DNA of 64,000 nucleotides from Bacillota bacterium (GCA_023421395.1 JAEZTL010000006.1:1-64000), one strand, 5' to 3'; numbered from the stretch's first letter, positions 1 through 8,387 are shown. Notes: generated by a model not told the origin, from the letters alone. Made by a program: numbers and translations.

Positions 1-30
1 TGTAACTGGTAAACTAAAATGGTGGGTTTG

Positions 31-49
31 TGGCAAACAAAAATCCCTA
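31..49 (+). repeat. IS21-type left terminal inverted repeat
   Basis: TGGCAAACAAAAATCCCTA, the exact reverse complement of 2401-2419. It marks the left end of the element. Confidence 0.93.
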
Positions 50-129
50 CTATTTTCCGAATAAAAGGCCACGGGTTATACTTGGATGAAGAGTATACAA
101 CCGAGGTGGCCGGAATGGTAGGGACAACG

Positions 130-1653
130 ATGTACGTGAAGATACAAGAACTGAGACGGAAGGGATACAAGAAACAGCGGGCGGCGCGGGAACTGGGGAT
201 CGACACGAAGACGGTACGGAAGTACTGGGAGATGAGCGAGGCAGAGTACAGCACATACCTGCTGGAGACGAAGGAACGGTCGAAGATCATGGACCCGTAC
301 CGGGACTACGTACTGGAGCAGTTGCGGAATCACTCTGAGATCACCAGCGCCATCATCTACGACCATCTGTTGGAGAATTTCCATGGATTCGCGCCATCAT
401 ACCGGACGGTACGGCTGTATGTATGCAATCTGCGGGATGCGGAAGGAATTCCTGCTCCGGGGAAGATCCGGCAGTACTGCGAGGTAGAAGAATTGCCTCT
501 GGGTCTGCAGGGTCAGGTGGACATGGGACAGCAGACGATGCAGGACGCATACGGCAAGAACGTGAGGGTGTACATCTTTGCCATGGTGCTGAGCGCATCC
601 AGGTACAAGTATACGTGCTTTCAACTGGAGCCTTTTACGGCGCAGACATTCATCGAAGCCCATGACCAGGCATTCCGGTACTTTGGCGGGCGGCCTTGCG
701 AGATTGTGTACGACCAAGACCGTGTCATGGTGGTAAGCGAGAACGCGGGGGATATCATCTTTACCGAAGCGTTCGAGAACTACCGGCAATACGCGGGATT
801 CTCGATACGGCTGTGCCGTGGGTACGACCCGGAAAGTAAGGGCAAAATAGAAGCGGTGGTAAAGTACATCAAGCGCAACTTCCTGTCATGCCGTGTGTTT
901 CATGGGATCAGTCGGCTGAACAGCGACGGATTGTCGTGGCTGGACAGAACGGGTAACGCTCAGGTGCATGAGACGACAAAGATGGTGCCCAGGGTGATGT
1001 TCCAGGAAGAACATAAGCATCTTGCGCGGGTGCCGGAGCTGGGCGGAAGCATGCTGCTGCCCAGGCTAGCGGCGGTGCGGAAGACCAACGTGGTGGTGTA
1101 TCGCCAGAACCGATACCAGATGCCGCTGGGTACTTACCAGCCGGGCCGGAAAGTGCGAATCGAGGCGGAAGATGAGGCGGGCATGGTCCGGTTCTTTGAC
1201 CAGGACAGCGACGAGCTGTTGCAGACTCACACGCTGTCACTGGGCGTGGGCAAGCTGGTGCGCACCTCACATGCCGACCGCCCTCGCCACCAGAAATTGA
1301 TTGAACTGCGGCGCCAGGTGCTTCAGGGGTTCGGCGACACGGAACTGTCCGAACGATTCGTGGAAGGCATTCTTCAGAGAAAACCCCGCTACGCCAAAGA
1401 CCAGATGAACTGGCTGATCCGGCTGCAGCGGCTGTCCACCCCGGAGGAGCTGGATACGGCCGTCGCTTACTGCCTGGAGCGCGGGCTGTTCGGTGCGTCC
1501 GATTTCCGCGATACCCTGGAATACTTCAAATCCAAGCCCGAACCGCCTCGGCTAGCGCCCGTGATGCTGCCGCTGAAATACAGCCTGGTCGTCGCCAGCC
1601 AGCGCCCGATCCAGGCCTACTCCAGCCTGCTGAAAGGCGGTGATCCGCGATGA
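130..1653 (+). CDS. istA: IS21-family transposase IstA
   Basis: DDE-type transposase (507 aa from this start) that binds the IS ends and catalyses strand transfer with its ATPase partner IstB. An N-terminal helix-turn-helix lies at about residues 8-32 (KKQRAARELGI.TKTVRKYW). The rve-type core carries D in QVDMGQ, D in VYDQDR and E in SKGKIEA, the expected D-D-E order and spacing. The frame is open back to position 19, inside and beyond the left IS end, but those residues would come from the repeat itself; ATG 130, preceded by GGTAGGG, starts where IstA proteins normally start. The stop overlaps the istB start as ATGA. Confidence 0.93.
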   Translation: MYVKIQELRRKGYKKQRAARELGIDTKTVRKYWEMSEAEYSTYLLETKERSKIMDPYRDYVLEQLRNHSEITSAIIYDHLLENFHGFAPSYRTVRLYVCNLRDAEGIPAPGKIRQYCEVEELPLGLQGQVDMGQQTMQDAYGKNVRVYIFAMVLSASRYKYTCFQLEPFTAQTFIEAHDQAFRYFGGRPCEIVYDQDRVMVVSENAGDIIFTEAFENYRQYAGFSIRLCRGYDPESKGKIEAVVKYIKRNFLSCRVFHGISRLNSDGLSWLDRTGNAQVHETTKMVPRVMFQEEHKHLARVPELGGSMLLPRLAAVRKTNVVVYRQNRYQMPLGTYQPGRKVRIEAEDEAGMVRFFDQDSDELLQTHTLSLGVGKLVRTSHADRPRHQKLIELRRQVLQGFGDTELSERFVEGILQRKPRYAKDQMNWLIRLQRLSTPEELDTAVAYCLERGLFGASDFRDTLEYFKSKPEPPRLAPVMLPLKYSLVVASQRPIQAYSSLLKGGDPR

Positions 1654-2381
1654 ATCCCGTCGCTGAAATCCGCACTCTTGCCAGGCAGCTTGCCCTCACA
1701 CATCTTGCGCAGCGCCCGTTTGACTTCCTCTCTGAGCCTGTTTCAAACGAGCAGTTCCTGCTTGACTGCCTCCGCGGCGAAGTCGCCTACCGCGAGCAGA
1801 AGGCGCAGGAACGCAGAATTAAGCAGGCGCAGATCCCCACTTTCAAGGACTTCGACTCCTTCGACACCGATTTCCAGCAGAGCCTCACCCCCTGGCAGCT
1901 CCAGCAGCTCGCCAATCTCAACTGGATTGAGGGTGTCTACAACCTCATCCTCATCGGCCCACCCGGGACCGGCAAGACGCACATCGCCCTCGCCATTGGC
2001 AACAGGGCCCTGCAGCAAGGCTACAAGGTCTTCTTCGCTTCCATGGATTCCCTTATCCACATCCTTAAGACTGCCGAAATCTCAAGAAAATCACAGGCCC
2101 GTATCAAGTGGATCAAAGAGGCCGACCTGCTCATTATTGACGAACTCGGTTATCTTCCTATTTCCAGAGTGGAAGCCAACCTCTTCTTCCAGCTCATCTC
2201 CCAGCTCTACGAGAATACCTCCGTCGTCATTACCTCCAACAAGGGCTTCGATGGCTGGGCTGACCTCCTGGGCGATCCAATCCTTGCTACCGCGCTCCTC
2301 GACCGCCTTACGCACAAATGCCAGGTCCTCTCCTTCTCCGACAACTCGTACAGGCTCGCCCACAGAAAGGAGATTTTCTAA
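1650..2381 (+). CDS. istB: IS21-family helper ATPase IstB
   Basis: AAA+ ATPase of the DnaC/IstB family, 243 aa, the normal family length. Walker A is GPPGTGKT near residue 106, Walker B is LLIIDELGY near residue 160, and sensor-like TSNKGF follows. IstB oligomerises on target DNA and stimulates IstA strand transfer. Translation is coupled to istA through an ATGA overlap. The gene ends 19 bp before the right inverted repeat, as expected for this family. Confidence 0.95.
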   Translation: MNPVAEIRTLARQLALTHLAQRPFDFLSEPVSNEQFLLDCLRGEVAYREQKAQERRIKQAQIPTFKDFDSFDTDFQQSLTPWQLQQLANLNWIEGVYNLILIGPPGTGKTHIALAIGNRALQQGYKVFFASMDSLIHILKTAEISRKSQARIKWIKEADLLIIDELGYLPISRVEANLFFQLISQLYENTSVVITSNKGFDGWADLLGDPILATALLDRLTHKCQVLSFSDNSYRLAHRKEIF

Positions 2382-2400
2382 CCCGATTATCCTTCCAAAC

Positions 2401-2419
2401 TAGGGATTTTTGTTTGCCA
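2401..2419 (-). repeat. IS21-type right terminal inverted repeat
   Basis: Exact reverse complement of 31-49; marks the right end of the element. Confidence 0.93.
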
Positions 2420-2679
2420 TTTTACGGGGATTTCTGCTTGACAGTAACAAGGAGCTGCGCCGGATGAAAGAGGAGCTTGAGGCCCTCGTAGAGGCCGCGC
2501 AGGACAAGATTAAGGGCCACATGGGCGAGGCCGAGGAACTGACCGCAGGCGCTTTCAAAGTCACTTGGAAGCCCGTCACCAGCGCCCGCCTGGACACCAC
2601 CGCCTTGAAGAAGGCCCTGCCGGAGATCGCGGAGCGGTTCACCAAGACCACCACCGCGCGGCGCTTCATGGTAGCGTAA
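2420..2679 (+). pseudogene. C-terminal fragment of a YqaJ-like phage recombinase/exonuclease
   Basis: The reading frame runs out of the IS right end without its own start and encodes about 86 residues. It has a coiled-coil-like stretch (KELRRMKEELEALVEAAQDKI), then KVTWKPVTSARLDT and a C-terminal TKTTTARRF, the pattern I know from the C-termini of YqaJ phage recombinases. The catalytic nuclease half is missing. The 30 bases left of the IS contain stops in two frames and do not resemble YqaJ, so the N-terminal part is either further left or deleted. The gene was apparently broken by the IS. Confidence 0.7.
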
Positions 2680-2710
2680 AAGCCCGTCACCGTCCAAAGC
2701 AGCGGGCTTT
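2679..2710 (+). terminator. Hairpin after recombinase fragment
   Basis: AAAGCCCG ... CGGGCTTT, 8-bp stem with a long loop, overlapping the stop of the fragment and ending in a short T run. A possible weak terminator. Confidence 0.45.
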
Positions 2711-2803
2711 CACAGGGAACAACCAACCGAACCGGCTGGAGGCTCACCGACAGTATACTCGGAAGCCTCTAGCCCGTCAAGAACGGAAGGAGAGGGATAC
2801 CAA

Positions 2804-3097
2804 ATGATGCTTTCCAAAGAACTGAACCGGCTGGAGGACATGACCCGGAAGCTGCACATGACGCTGTGCGGGCTGCGTGTCCCGGAGGCGCTGGAGGGCG
2901 CGATGGAGTATGCCATTGACGAGGCGGAGAAGATCAACGGCATTACCGGCTGGCTGGTGGGCAACGTCGAGCGCGGCATCATCCCGGACGCCGACGCCGG
3001 TTTCATCCCGGCAATGGATACGCCCACGAAGCGGGCGGGCGAGGTGGCGGTGCCGGTAGCGGGCGTGTTCGCATTCAAGGGCGAAGGGAGGGTATGA
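2804..3097 (+). CDS. Small phage-like hypothetical protein
   Basis: A 97-aa soluble acidic protein, ATG preceded by GGAGAGGG at good spacing. The N-terminal half looks helical (KELNRLEDMTRKLH). I do not recognise a family. It lies between the recombinase fragment and another tiny ORF, 3 nt apart, in what looks like the remnant of an early phage or integrated-element operon, so an accessory phage function is likely but unproven. It is not frameshifted. Confidence 0.6.
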   Translation: MMLSKELNRLEDMTRKLHMTLCGLRVPEALEGAMEYAIDEAEKINGITGWLVGNVERGIIPDADAGFIPAMDTPTKRAGEVAVPVAGVFAFKGEGRV

Positions 3098-3100
3098 GCC

Positions 3101-3226
3101 GTGGAAAAGGTTATCACGGTATTCTACGGGGACTATCCTGATATTCGGATCATCTTCCGGCGCGGCTGGCGCATCGTAAACGAGGCCGCGGAGCCGGGCG
3201 GAATGATTTTGATACTGCTTGACTGA
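3101..3226 (+). CDS. Very small phage-like ORF (41 aa)
   Basis: GTG start placed 3 nt after the previous stop, with GGGAGGG just upstream; encodes 41 residues beginning MEKVITVFYGDYPDIR and ending before a clear terminator. Tight coupling, ribosome site and terminator support translation. No family recognised; short phage genes of this sort are common. Confidence 0.5.
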   Translation: MEKVITVFYGDYPDIRIIFRRGWRIVNEAAEPGGMILILLD

Positions 3227-3235
3227 CAGGCGGCG

Positions 3236-3259
3236 GCGGGGCTGAAAGGCCCCGCTTTT
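3236..3259 (+). terminator. Rho-independent terminator of the phage-remnant operon
   Basis: Perfect 7-bp stem GCGGGGC/GCCCCGC, 6-nt loop, then TTTT. Confidence 0.8.
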
Positions 3260-3480
3260 CCATGAACTATTGAGCGGCTTTAGCTGGCGAAGGTAAGAAA
3301 CTTGGAAGACTTTAGACAGGTCCGAACCTAGCATCGGGGTGCAGATTGTGCCTTGGACCGGTTAAAAATGACCGATTTTTTCGCTGGTTGTGGTATTCAT
3401 TGTGGTCAAACTTGGTTTATTAGGATCGCCCGGAAAGTCTGATTTGGGCACATTGTACACATAAAACCCATAAACAAAAG
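3260..3480. other. Intergenic, no gene seen
   Basis: About 220 bp between the phage-remnant terminator and the tRNA terminator, more A/T-rich than its surroundings. Neither strand gives a convincing protein. It contains a loose direct repeat TGTGGT (near 3388 and 3402). If the tRNA was an attachment site, this is where an integrase-end or att scar would be expected; none is recognisable. Confidence 0.5.
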
Positions 3481-3507
3481 GAAAAGCCCACCTAATTTGG
3501 TGAGCTT
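3481..3507 (-). terminator. Terminator of tRNA-Val
   Basis: On the minus strand AGCTCACC ... GGTGGGCT (one G-T pair) followed by TTTTCC, starting 4 nt after the tRNA CCA end. Confidence 0.75.
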
Positions 3508-3510
3508 GCA

Positions 3511-3587
3511 TGGTGGGGTTAAATGGGCTCGAACCATCGACCTTTACGATGTCAACGTAACGCTCTAACCAACTGAGCTATAACCCC
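3511..3587 (-). tRNA. tRNA-Val (anticodon GAC)
   Basis: Cloverleaf read by eye: acceptor GGGGTTA pairs with TAACCCC, D-arm GCTC...GAGC, anticodon stem TTACG/CGTAA with loop TTGACAT (anticodon GAC, reading GUC/GUU valine codons), T-loop TTCGAGC, and an encoded CCA end. Length 77 nt. Its 3' end faces the phage remnant at 2.4-3.2 kb, the orientation expected if an element had integrated here. Confidence 0.96.
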
Positions 3588-3716
3588 GAACGCCTGCCTA
3601 TTATACCGTATTCAAGGGGCCTTGTCAAGCGGTTTTACGGGGGAAAATTCACGCTGCGTACAGCGGCAAGGCTTCTGGCCGCTGGAGAGGGCGGACGCGC
3701 GGTGCTCAAATGGGGA

Positions 3717-3745
3717 TTGCCCTTGGCGTGCGCATCGGATATAAT
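3717..3745 (+). promoter_or_regulatory. Sigma-A-type promoter for the DUF1622 gene
   Basis: TTGCCC, 17-bp spacer, TATAAT; about 22 nt before the gene's TTG start. Confidence 0.75.
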
Positions 3746-3766
3746 GGGCGAAAGGAGGGGTGTGTA

Positions 3767-4132
3767 TTGGAAGCTTTCGCGTTGAACGTCGAGCACGTGT
3801 TCTTCGTGCTGGCGCAGGTGGGCGTGACGCTGCTGGAGTCCTTTGGCGTGGCGGTGCTGCTCATTGCGTCGGTCAAGGCGCTGATCGGCTTTTTTCGCAA
3901 GGACGCGCATGTCCGGCTCAGCCTGGCTCAGGGCATCGCGCTGGGCCTTGAATTCAAGCTGGGCGGCGAGGTGCTGCGTACCACCGTGGTGCGGGATTGG
4001 AGCGAATTGGGGATTTTGGGCGCGATCATCCTGCTGCGCGGCGCTCTGACCCTTTTGATCCACTGGGAGATCAAGAATGAGGAGGTTCGCTGCGGGCAGC
4101 TGCCCGGCGATCCCGTGGCGCCGGGGGAATAA
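3767..4132 (+). CDS. DUF1622 family membrane protein
   Basis: A 121-aa integral membrane protein with hydrophobic stretches at about residues 8-35 and 80-100, and a conserved-looking polar core (HVRLSLAQGIALGLEFKLGGEVLRTT) typical of DUF1622. The family has no established function. The frame is open to an ATG at 3710, but the TTG at 3767 has AAAGGAGG eight bases upstream and lies just downstream of the -10 element, so TTG is the start. Single-gene unit. Confidence 0.85.
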   Translation: MEAFALNVEHVFFVLAQVGVTLLESFGVAVLLIASVKALIGFFRKDAHVRLSLAQGIALGLEFKLGGEVLRTTVVRDWSELGILGAIILLRGALTLLIHWEIKNEEVRCGQLPGDPVAPGE

Positions 4133-4183
4133 TCTGGAACTTTTCGCGTATGGATTAAAGTCTAAACGACAGGAGGGATTGTT

Positions 4184-4720
4184 ATGAAGCGCATCTTGCC
4201 CTTATTGCTTGTTCTTTTGCTTGCTGTGGGCCTGGCTGCCCGGGCGGAGCCGTTACCCCAGACCATTACCCGCAGCGTGCCGCTCGAGGGAACCAACGAG
4301 GAGCGCACCTACACCCTCGTCCAGGACGCGCAGGGAAGGTTCTCCATTTACATCGACGAAGGGTTCTATGAGGCCGTGCAGACAGACGCGGGCATGATCA
4401 TCCAGCAGAAAGGCGGCGGCGCCACGATGACGCTCACGGTGGTGGATGGCGACCCCAAGAAGCTCCGGGAGGCGGCCATCACGCCGGAGATCCGCAACGA
4501 TGACTGGGAAGAGGACTTCGACGGCACCGGCGAGGGCTGCGGTGCGACGCCCTTTCCGGGCTGCAGCGCGGTGTACACCGAGGGCGACCGTACCCGCTCC
4601 CTCTACTGGTTCGATGTGGGAAACGGCAAGGTGATCGTCGCCGACTATTCGCTCCTGCCCGAAGAGCAGGAGGGTCACGGCGTGCGCATGTGGGACATGC
4701 TGGAGACGCTGACGGTCTGA
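4184..4720 (+). CDS. Secreted protein of unknown function
   Basis: 178 aa with a clear signal peptide (MKR, hydrophobic L/V/A core to about residue 18, then ARAEP). No lipobox. The mature part is acidic and likely beta-rich (TYTLVQDAQGRFSIYID, GGATMTLTVVDGD) and has a Cys pair at about 119 and 125 (GEGCGATPFPGC). Ribosome site AGGAGGG precedes ATG. No family recognised. A terminator follows, so it is transcribed on its own. Confidence 0.8.
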   Translation: MKRILPLLLVLLLAVGLAARAEPLPQTITRSVPLEGTNEERTYTLVQDAQGRFSIYIDEGFYEAVQTDAGMIIQQKGGGATMTLTVVDGDPKKLREAAITPEIRNDDWEEDFDGTGEGCGATPFPGCSAVYTEGDRTRSLYWFDVGNGKVIVADYSLLPEEQEGHGVRMWDMLETLTV

Positions 4721-4739
4721 CGGCCGCCGGGAACAACTG

Positions 4740-4791
4740 AAAATCCGCCCGCTTTTTAATCCTTCCATGATTTACAAGGCGGGCGGATTTT
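4740..4791 (+). terminator. Terminator after secreted-protein gene
   Basis: AAAATCCGCCCGC and its exact 13-nt reverse complement, separated by 26 nt, ending in TTTTG. The long loop is unusual but the stem is perfect. Confidence 0.65.
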
Positions 4792-4821
4792 GTTATGCTC
4801 TCCGGTAAAGGATGTGTTGAA

Positions 4822-5475
4822 ATGATCCTCAAGGCGATTGTATTTGACCTGGACGGAACGCTTCTTGACACGCTGGACGACCTGACCGCCAGCGTCAACC
4901 ACATGCTCGCGCAGTTTGGCGATCCTGCCCGCTCGAGGGAATTCGTGCGCCAGGCGGTGGGCAACGGCGTCCGGAACCTGATCGTGCGCGCGCTGCCGGG
5001 CGGGGAGGACGCCGCCCGGGTAGACGAGAGTCTGGCTGTTTTCCGCGCCCACTATTCCGAGCATCTGGATGTGAAGACAGCCCCGTATCCCGGCGTGACG
5101 GATCTGCTCCGCACGTTGAAAGCCGCGGGCATCCGCATCGGCGTGGTCTCCAACAAGTACGACGGCGCGGTCGCGAAGCTGTGCGAAAGGCATTTTGGGG
5201 ACCTCGTGGATGTGGCCGCCGGCGAAAAGCCGGGCGTCCGGCGCAAGCCCGCGCCCGACAGCACCCTCATGGCCATGGATCTCCTGGGGGCGGAGGCGGA
5301 ACACACGCTCTACGTGGGGGATTCCGACGTGGACGTGGAGACCGCCCATAACGCCGGGCTGAAATGCGTGGCGGTGTCCTGGGGTTTCCGCCCGAGGGAG
5401 AGCCTGGTGGCGGCCGGCGCGGATGCGGTGATTGACGAAGCCGCCCAGTTTCTGGACGCGGTTCGGACGCTGTGA
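4822..5475 (+). CDS. HAD-family phosphatase (phosphoglycolate phosphatase-like)
   Basis: 217 aa. HAD motif I is FDLDGTLLDT at residues 8-17; the cap follows (DDLTASVNHML); motif II is VVSNK near 105; motif III includes the Lys of RRKPAPD; motif IV is VGDSDVDVETA near 170. This matches the Gph/PgmB-like subgroup that removes phosphate from small metabolites such as 2-phosphoglycolate; substrate cannot be fixed. The frame opens at ATG 4795, but ATG 4822 starts at the canonical MxxKAIVFDLDGTLL and has AAAGGATG upstream. It overlaps the next gene by GTGA. Confidence 0.85.
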   Translation: MILKAIVFDLDGTLLDTLDDLTASVNHMLAQFGDPARSREFVRQAVGNGVRNLIVRALPGGEDAARVDESLAVFRAHYSEHLDVKTAPYPGVTDLLRTLKAAGIRIGVVSNKYDGAVAKLCERHFGDLVDVAAGEKPGVRRKPAPDSTLMAMDLLGAEAEHTLYVGDSDVDVETAHNAGLKCVAVSWGFRPRESLVAAGADAVIDEAAQFLDAVRTL

Positions 5476-6095
5476 GGCGGCGGGTACTGATTTTGATGGC
5501 CGCGGCGGCGCTGATTGCGCTGGCCGTGGATTTGGTGCGCTTTACAATGGGAAAAAATGCCTATGGACGGCCGGAAGTGCCGCTGCTTCAGCAGCAGGAT
5601 TATGCCGACGCGGTGTGTACGATCGGCGGTCAGAAAAAATCCGTGGCCACTAGCGGCTGTGGTGCGGTGTGCGTCGCCATGGCCGCTTCCGGGCTGGTGG
5701 ATTCCGCGGAGACGCCCGCCACGCTGTTCCAGTGGGCCTATGACAACGGCTGGTACTTTGGAGACGGCCTGGGGCACGAGGCGATGCTGGCCATCGCCGG
5801 GCGCGCCGGGCTTCGCGGGGAATGGCTGGAAAATCAGGCGGAGGCGATCCTTCCGGCCCTCGGGGCCGGGCGCCTGGTGGTGGCGCACATGGGCCCGGGG
5901 ACATTCACAAAGAACGGCCACTACATCCTGCTTACCGGCCTGGATGGGGACGGGCAGGTCCGCGTCAACGACCCCTACAGCCCTGAGCGCAGTCAGGAAA
6001 CCTACCCCCTTGCGCTGATCCTCCGGGAGGTCAAGACCACCCGCGCGTTCCTCTCGCTCTGGCCGGATGTCGACCGCGCGGTGCGCATTTTTTGA
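5472..6095 (+). CDS. Exported C39-like (papain-fold) cysteine peptidase
   Basis: 207 aa, GTG start overlapping the previous stop (GTGA). Residues 5-22 form a membrane anchor or signal segment. The rest matches the peptidase C39_2 type: QQDYAD lead-in, catalytic Cys in SGCGAVCVAMA near residue 62, His in NGHYILLTG near 155, and Asp in VNDPYS near 168. Such proteins cleave double-glycine-like or wall-associated peptides; the substrate here is unknown. Coupling to a HAD phosphatase gives no clear pathway. Confidence 0.8.
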   Translation: MRRRVLILMAAAALIALAVDLVRFTMGKNAYGRPEVPLLQQQDYADAVCTIGGQKKSVATSGCGAVCVAMAASGLVDSAETPATLFQWAYDNGWYFGDGLGHEAMLAIAGRAGLRGEWLENQAEAILPALGAGRLVVAHMGPGTFTKNGHYILLTGLDGDGQVRVNDPYSPERSQETYPLALILREVKTTRAFLSLWPDVDRAVRIF

Positions 6096-6156
6096 CGCGC
6101 ACTAAAAATATGCACAATTTGGCGGCACATACGCTTCATATTTAATCATTTTGCCA

Positions 6157-6186
6157 TTGAAAAAGCCTTCGGTCTGGTACTATAAT
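6157..6186 (+). promoter_or_regulatory. Promoter of the branched-chain amino-acid transporter operon
   Basis: TTGAAA, 18-bp spacer, TATAAT, about 60 nt before the first gene, which has a strong AAGGAGGT ribosome site at 6230. Confidence 0.8.
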
Positions 6187-6246
6187 GAATCATTGCCGCA
6201 TTCAGGGGCTCAAGGTAGAGCGCCCACACAAGGAGGTACTCCCGTC

Positions 6247-7374
6247 ATGAAGAAGATTCTGGCCCTCGTCCTCACCGTGATGCTCGTGCTGGGCGCGTCC
6301 AGCGCCGCCCTCGCCGACACCATCAAGATCGGCGGCATCGCGCCGCTGACCGGCGCCGCCTCCGCTTACGGCCTGCTGGTGCAGGCTGGCGTGGATCTCG
6401 CCATCGACGAATTCAACGCCAACGGCGGCCTTCTGGGCAACCAGATCGAAATGACCTGGCTGGACGACACCCATGACGCCGTCGAGGCCACCAACGCCTA
6501 CAACCAGCTGGTTTCCGGCGGCATGGTCGCGCTGATCGGACCCGTCACCACCACGCCGACGCTGGCCGTCGCAGCCCGCGCCGCCGCGGACAACATGCCC
6601 ATGATCACCGCGTCGGCCACCGCCTACGATGTGACCAGCGCAGGCTCCAACGTGTTGCGCGCCTGCTTCCTGGATCCCTTCCAGGCCGAGCTGATGGCTC
6701 AGTACGCCGCCCAGAACCTGGGCGCCAAGAAGGTAGCGGTGCTCTTTGACAACACCAACGACTACTCCATCGGCCTTTCCGATGCGTTCCAGGCCAAGGC
6801 CGCGGAACTGGGTATGGAAGTCGTGGCGGCCGAGTCCGCCGTGGCCGGCGACGCGGACTACACCCCGCAGCTGACCAAGATCGCGGAAGCCGCGCCCGAA
6901 GCCGTGTTCATCTGCTACTACTATCAGGACGCCGCGCTGATGCTGCGCCAGGCCGTGGATGTGGGTCTGGACGCCACGATGATGGGCGCCGACGGTTGGG
7001 GCTCCATCGAACAGCAGCTGACCGACGCGCCGGAGCTTCTGGACAAGGCCGTGTACTGCGACTCCTTCTCGCCCGCCGATGACAGCGCGGCCGCTCAGGC
7101 CTTCGTCAAGGCGTTTACCGAGAAGTACGGTTCCGCGCCGGCCGGCTTCAACGCGCTGGGCTACGACGCCGCCAAGATCATGTTCACCGCCATCAACGCC
7201 GCCGGCTCCACCGACAAGGCCGCCATCATCGAGAAGCTGAAGGCCACCGACCTCGACTGCGCCACCGGCCACATCACCTTCAACGACCACAACGACCCGA
7301 TCAAGTCCGCTTTCATCATGGGCTTCAAGGATGGCGTGCCCACCCTCGTCACCCGCATTGATCCGGCGGCCTGA
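6247..7374 (+). CDS. livJ: Branched-chain amino-acid ABC transporter, substrate-binding protein
   Basis: 375 aa with a signal peptide (MKKILALVLTVMLVLGASSAALA). The mature protein is a type-1 periplasmic-binding fold of the LivJ/LivK family: IKIGGIAPLTGAASAYG at its N-terminus, DEFNANGGLLG, LIGPVTTTPTLAVA and FNALGYDAAKIM. It captures leucine/isoleucine/valine or related ligands outside the membrane for the LivHMGF complex encoded directly downstream. ATG 6247 is chosen because of the ribosome site and signal peptide; the frame is open further upstream. The lack of a lipobox Cys is unusual for a Gram-positive binding protein, so retention at the membrane is unclear. Confidence 0.93.
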   Translation: MKKILALVLTVMLVLGASSAALADTIKIGGIAPLTGAASAYGLLVQAGVDLAIDEFNANGGLLGNQIEMTWLDDTHDAVEATNAYNQLVSGGMVALIGPVTTTPTLAVAARAAADNMPMITASATAYDVTSAGSNVLRACFLDPFQAELMAQYAAQNLGAKKVAVLFDNTNDYSIGLSDAFQAKAAELGMEVVAAESAVAGDADYTPQLTKIAEAAPEAVFICYYYQDAALMLRQAVDVGLDATMMGADGWGSIEQQLTDAPELLDKAVYCDSFSPADDSAAAQAFVKAFTEKYGSAPAGFNALGYDAAKIMFTAINAAGSTDKAAIIEKLKATDLDCATGHITFNDHNDPIKSAFIMGFKDGVPTLVTRIDPAA

Positions 7375-7393
7375 TCTCACGCGCATGCTCCGT

Positions 7394-7422
7394 GCGGAGG
7401 GCGACGAACAATCGCCCTCCGC
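7394..7422 (+). terminator. Hairpin between livJ and livH (probable attenuator)
   Basis: GCGGAGGGCGA/TCGCCCTCCGC, 11-bp perfect stem, 7-nt loop, weak T-run. In transporter operons such a structure usually gives more binding protein than membrane components. Confidence 0.6.
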
Positions 7423-7465
7423 GATTTACGTTTTCTGATTTTCGCAGTTTACGGGGGGTTGGGCC

Positions 7466-8374
7466 ATGCAACTGTTCCTGCAGAACCTGATCGGCGGGCT
7501 GCAGATCGGCAGCATTTACGCGCTGATCGCGCTGGGCTATACGATGGTCTACGGCATCGTGAAGCTGATCAACTTCGCGCATGGCGACATCATGATGGTG
7601 GGGTCCTACGCGGTGTTTTGGGTGACCACCACCACGGTGGTCACCGCCCTTTCGGCGGTGCATCCGGCGCTGGCCGCCACGCTGGCAGTGCTGTTCGCCG
7701 TGGTATTCTGCGTCGTGCTGGGCGTTCTGATGGACCGGGTGGCTTATAAGCCGCTCCGGAACGCGCCGCGCATCTCCGCGCTGATCACCGCCATCGGCAT
7801 CAGCCTGGCGCTGCAGATCACCGCGCAGCTGATCTTCGGCAGCGGTCAGGTCACCTTCCCGCAGATGATCCCCAAGATTCCGCTGTTCAAGGTGGGCAGA
7901 AAGCCCGTGTACCTCTTGGAGGTGCTGACGCTGGTGGTCTCCATCGTGCTGATGATCGGCCTGCAAGCGTTCGTCAAGAACACCCGCACCGGGAAGGCCA
8001 TGCGCGCCGTCAGCGAGGACTTGGGCGCGGCGAAGCTGATGGGCGTCAACGTGGACACCACGATCTCCATCACATTTGCCATCGGCTGCGCGCTGGCCGC
8101 CATCGGCGCCATGTTCTACGCGCAGAAGGTGGTCTACATCAAACCCCTTCTGGGTTCGATGCCCGGCCTCAAGGCCTTTGTGGCGGCGGTGCTGGGGGGG
8201 ATCGGCATCATCCCCGGCGCGGTGCTGGGCGGATTTATCGTGGGCATCGCGGAGACGTTCGTCAAGTACTACGCCAGCGAATACGTGGACGCCATGGTGT
8301 TCGGCATCCTGATCCTGGTACTCCTGGTCAAGCCGTCGGGGATTCTGGGCAAGAAGACCCGCGAAAAAGTGTAG
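7466..8374 (+). CDS. livH: Branched-chain amino-acid ABC transporter permease LivH
   Basis: 302 aa, about eight transmembrane helices. Characteristic segments: GLQIGSIYALIALGYTMVYGI at the N-terminus, INFAHGDIMM, the EAA-like ALAAIGAMFYA and GGIGIIPGAVLGGFIVG. It forms the membrane channel with the LivM half of the next gene. ATG has GGGGGG upstream. Thirteen nt separate it from the next gene. Confidence 0.95.
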   Translation: MQLFLQNLIGGLQIGSIYALIALGYTMVYGIVKLINFAHGDIMMVGSYAVFWVTTTTVVTALSAVHPALAATLAVLFAVVFCVVLGVLMDRVAYKPLRNAPRISALITAIGISLALQITAQLIFGSGQVTFPQMIPKIPLFKVGRKPVYLLEVLTLVVSIVLMIGLQAFVKNTRTGKAMRAVSEDLGAAKLMGVNVDTTISITFAIGCALAAIGAMFYAQKVVYIKPLLGSMPGLKAFVAAVLGGIGIIPGAVLGGFIVGIAETFVKYYASEYVDAMVFGILILVLLVKPSGILGKKTREKV

Positions 8375-8387
8375 GGAGGGCGGTCCG

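Larger units (their letters stand above)
31..2419 (+). mobile_element. IS21-family insertion sequence (complete)
   Basis: A 2,389-bp element with 19-bp perfect inverted ends (31-49 and 2401-2419, ends TG...CA) enclosing the istA-istB pair in the usual order with a 4-nt overlap. Both genes are open over their whole length, so the element looks potentially active. I see no convincing 4-8 bp target duplication: the bases before the left end (GTTTG) and after the right end (TTTTA) do not match, which suggests a deletion or rearrangement after insertion, or an end call off by a few bases. It sits directly against a truncated phage recombinase gene. Confidence 0.93.

Noticed and set aside
22..2428. 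Target-site duplication flanking the IS21 element
   Set aside because: Bases flanking the two ends do not match over 4-8 positions.
6202..7386. Minus-strand frame opposite livJ
   Set aside because: Same shadow pattern; the plus-strand protein has a full signal peptide and family motifs.
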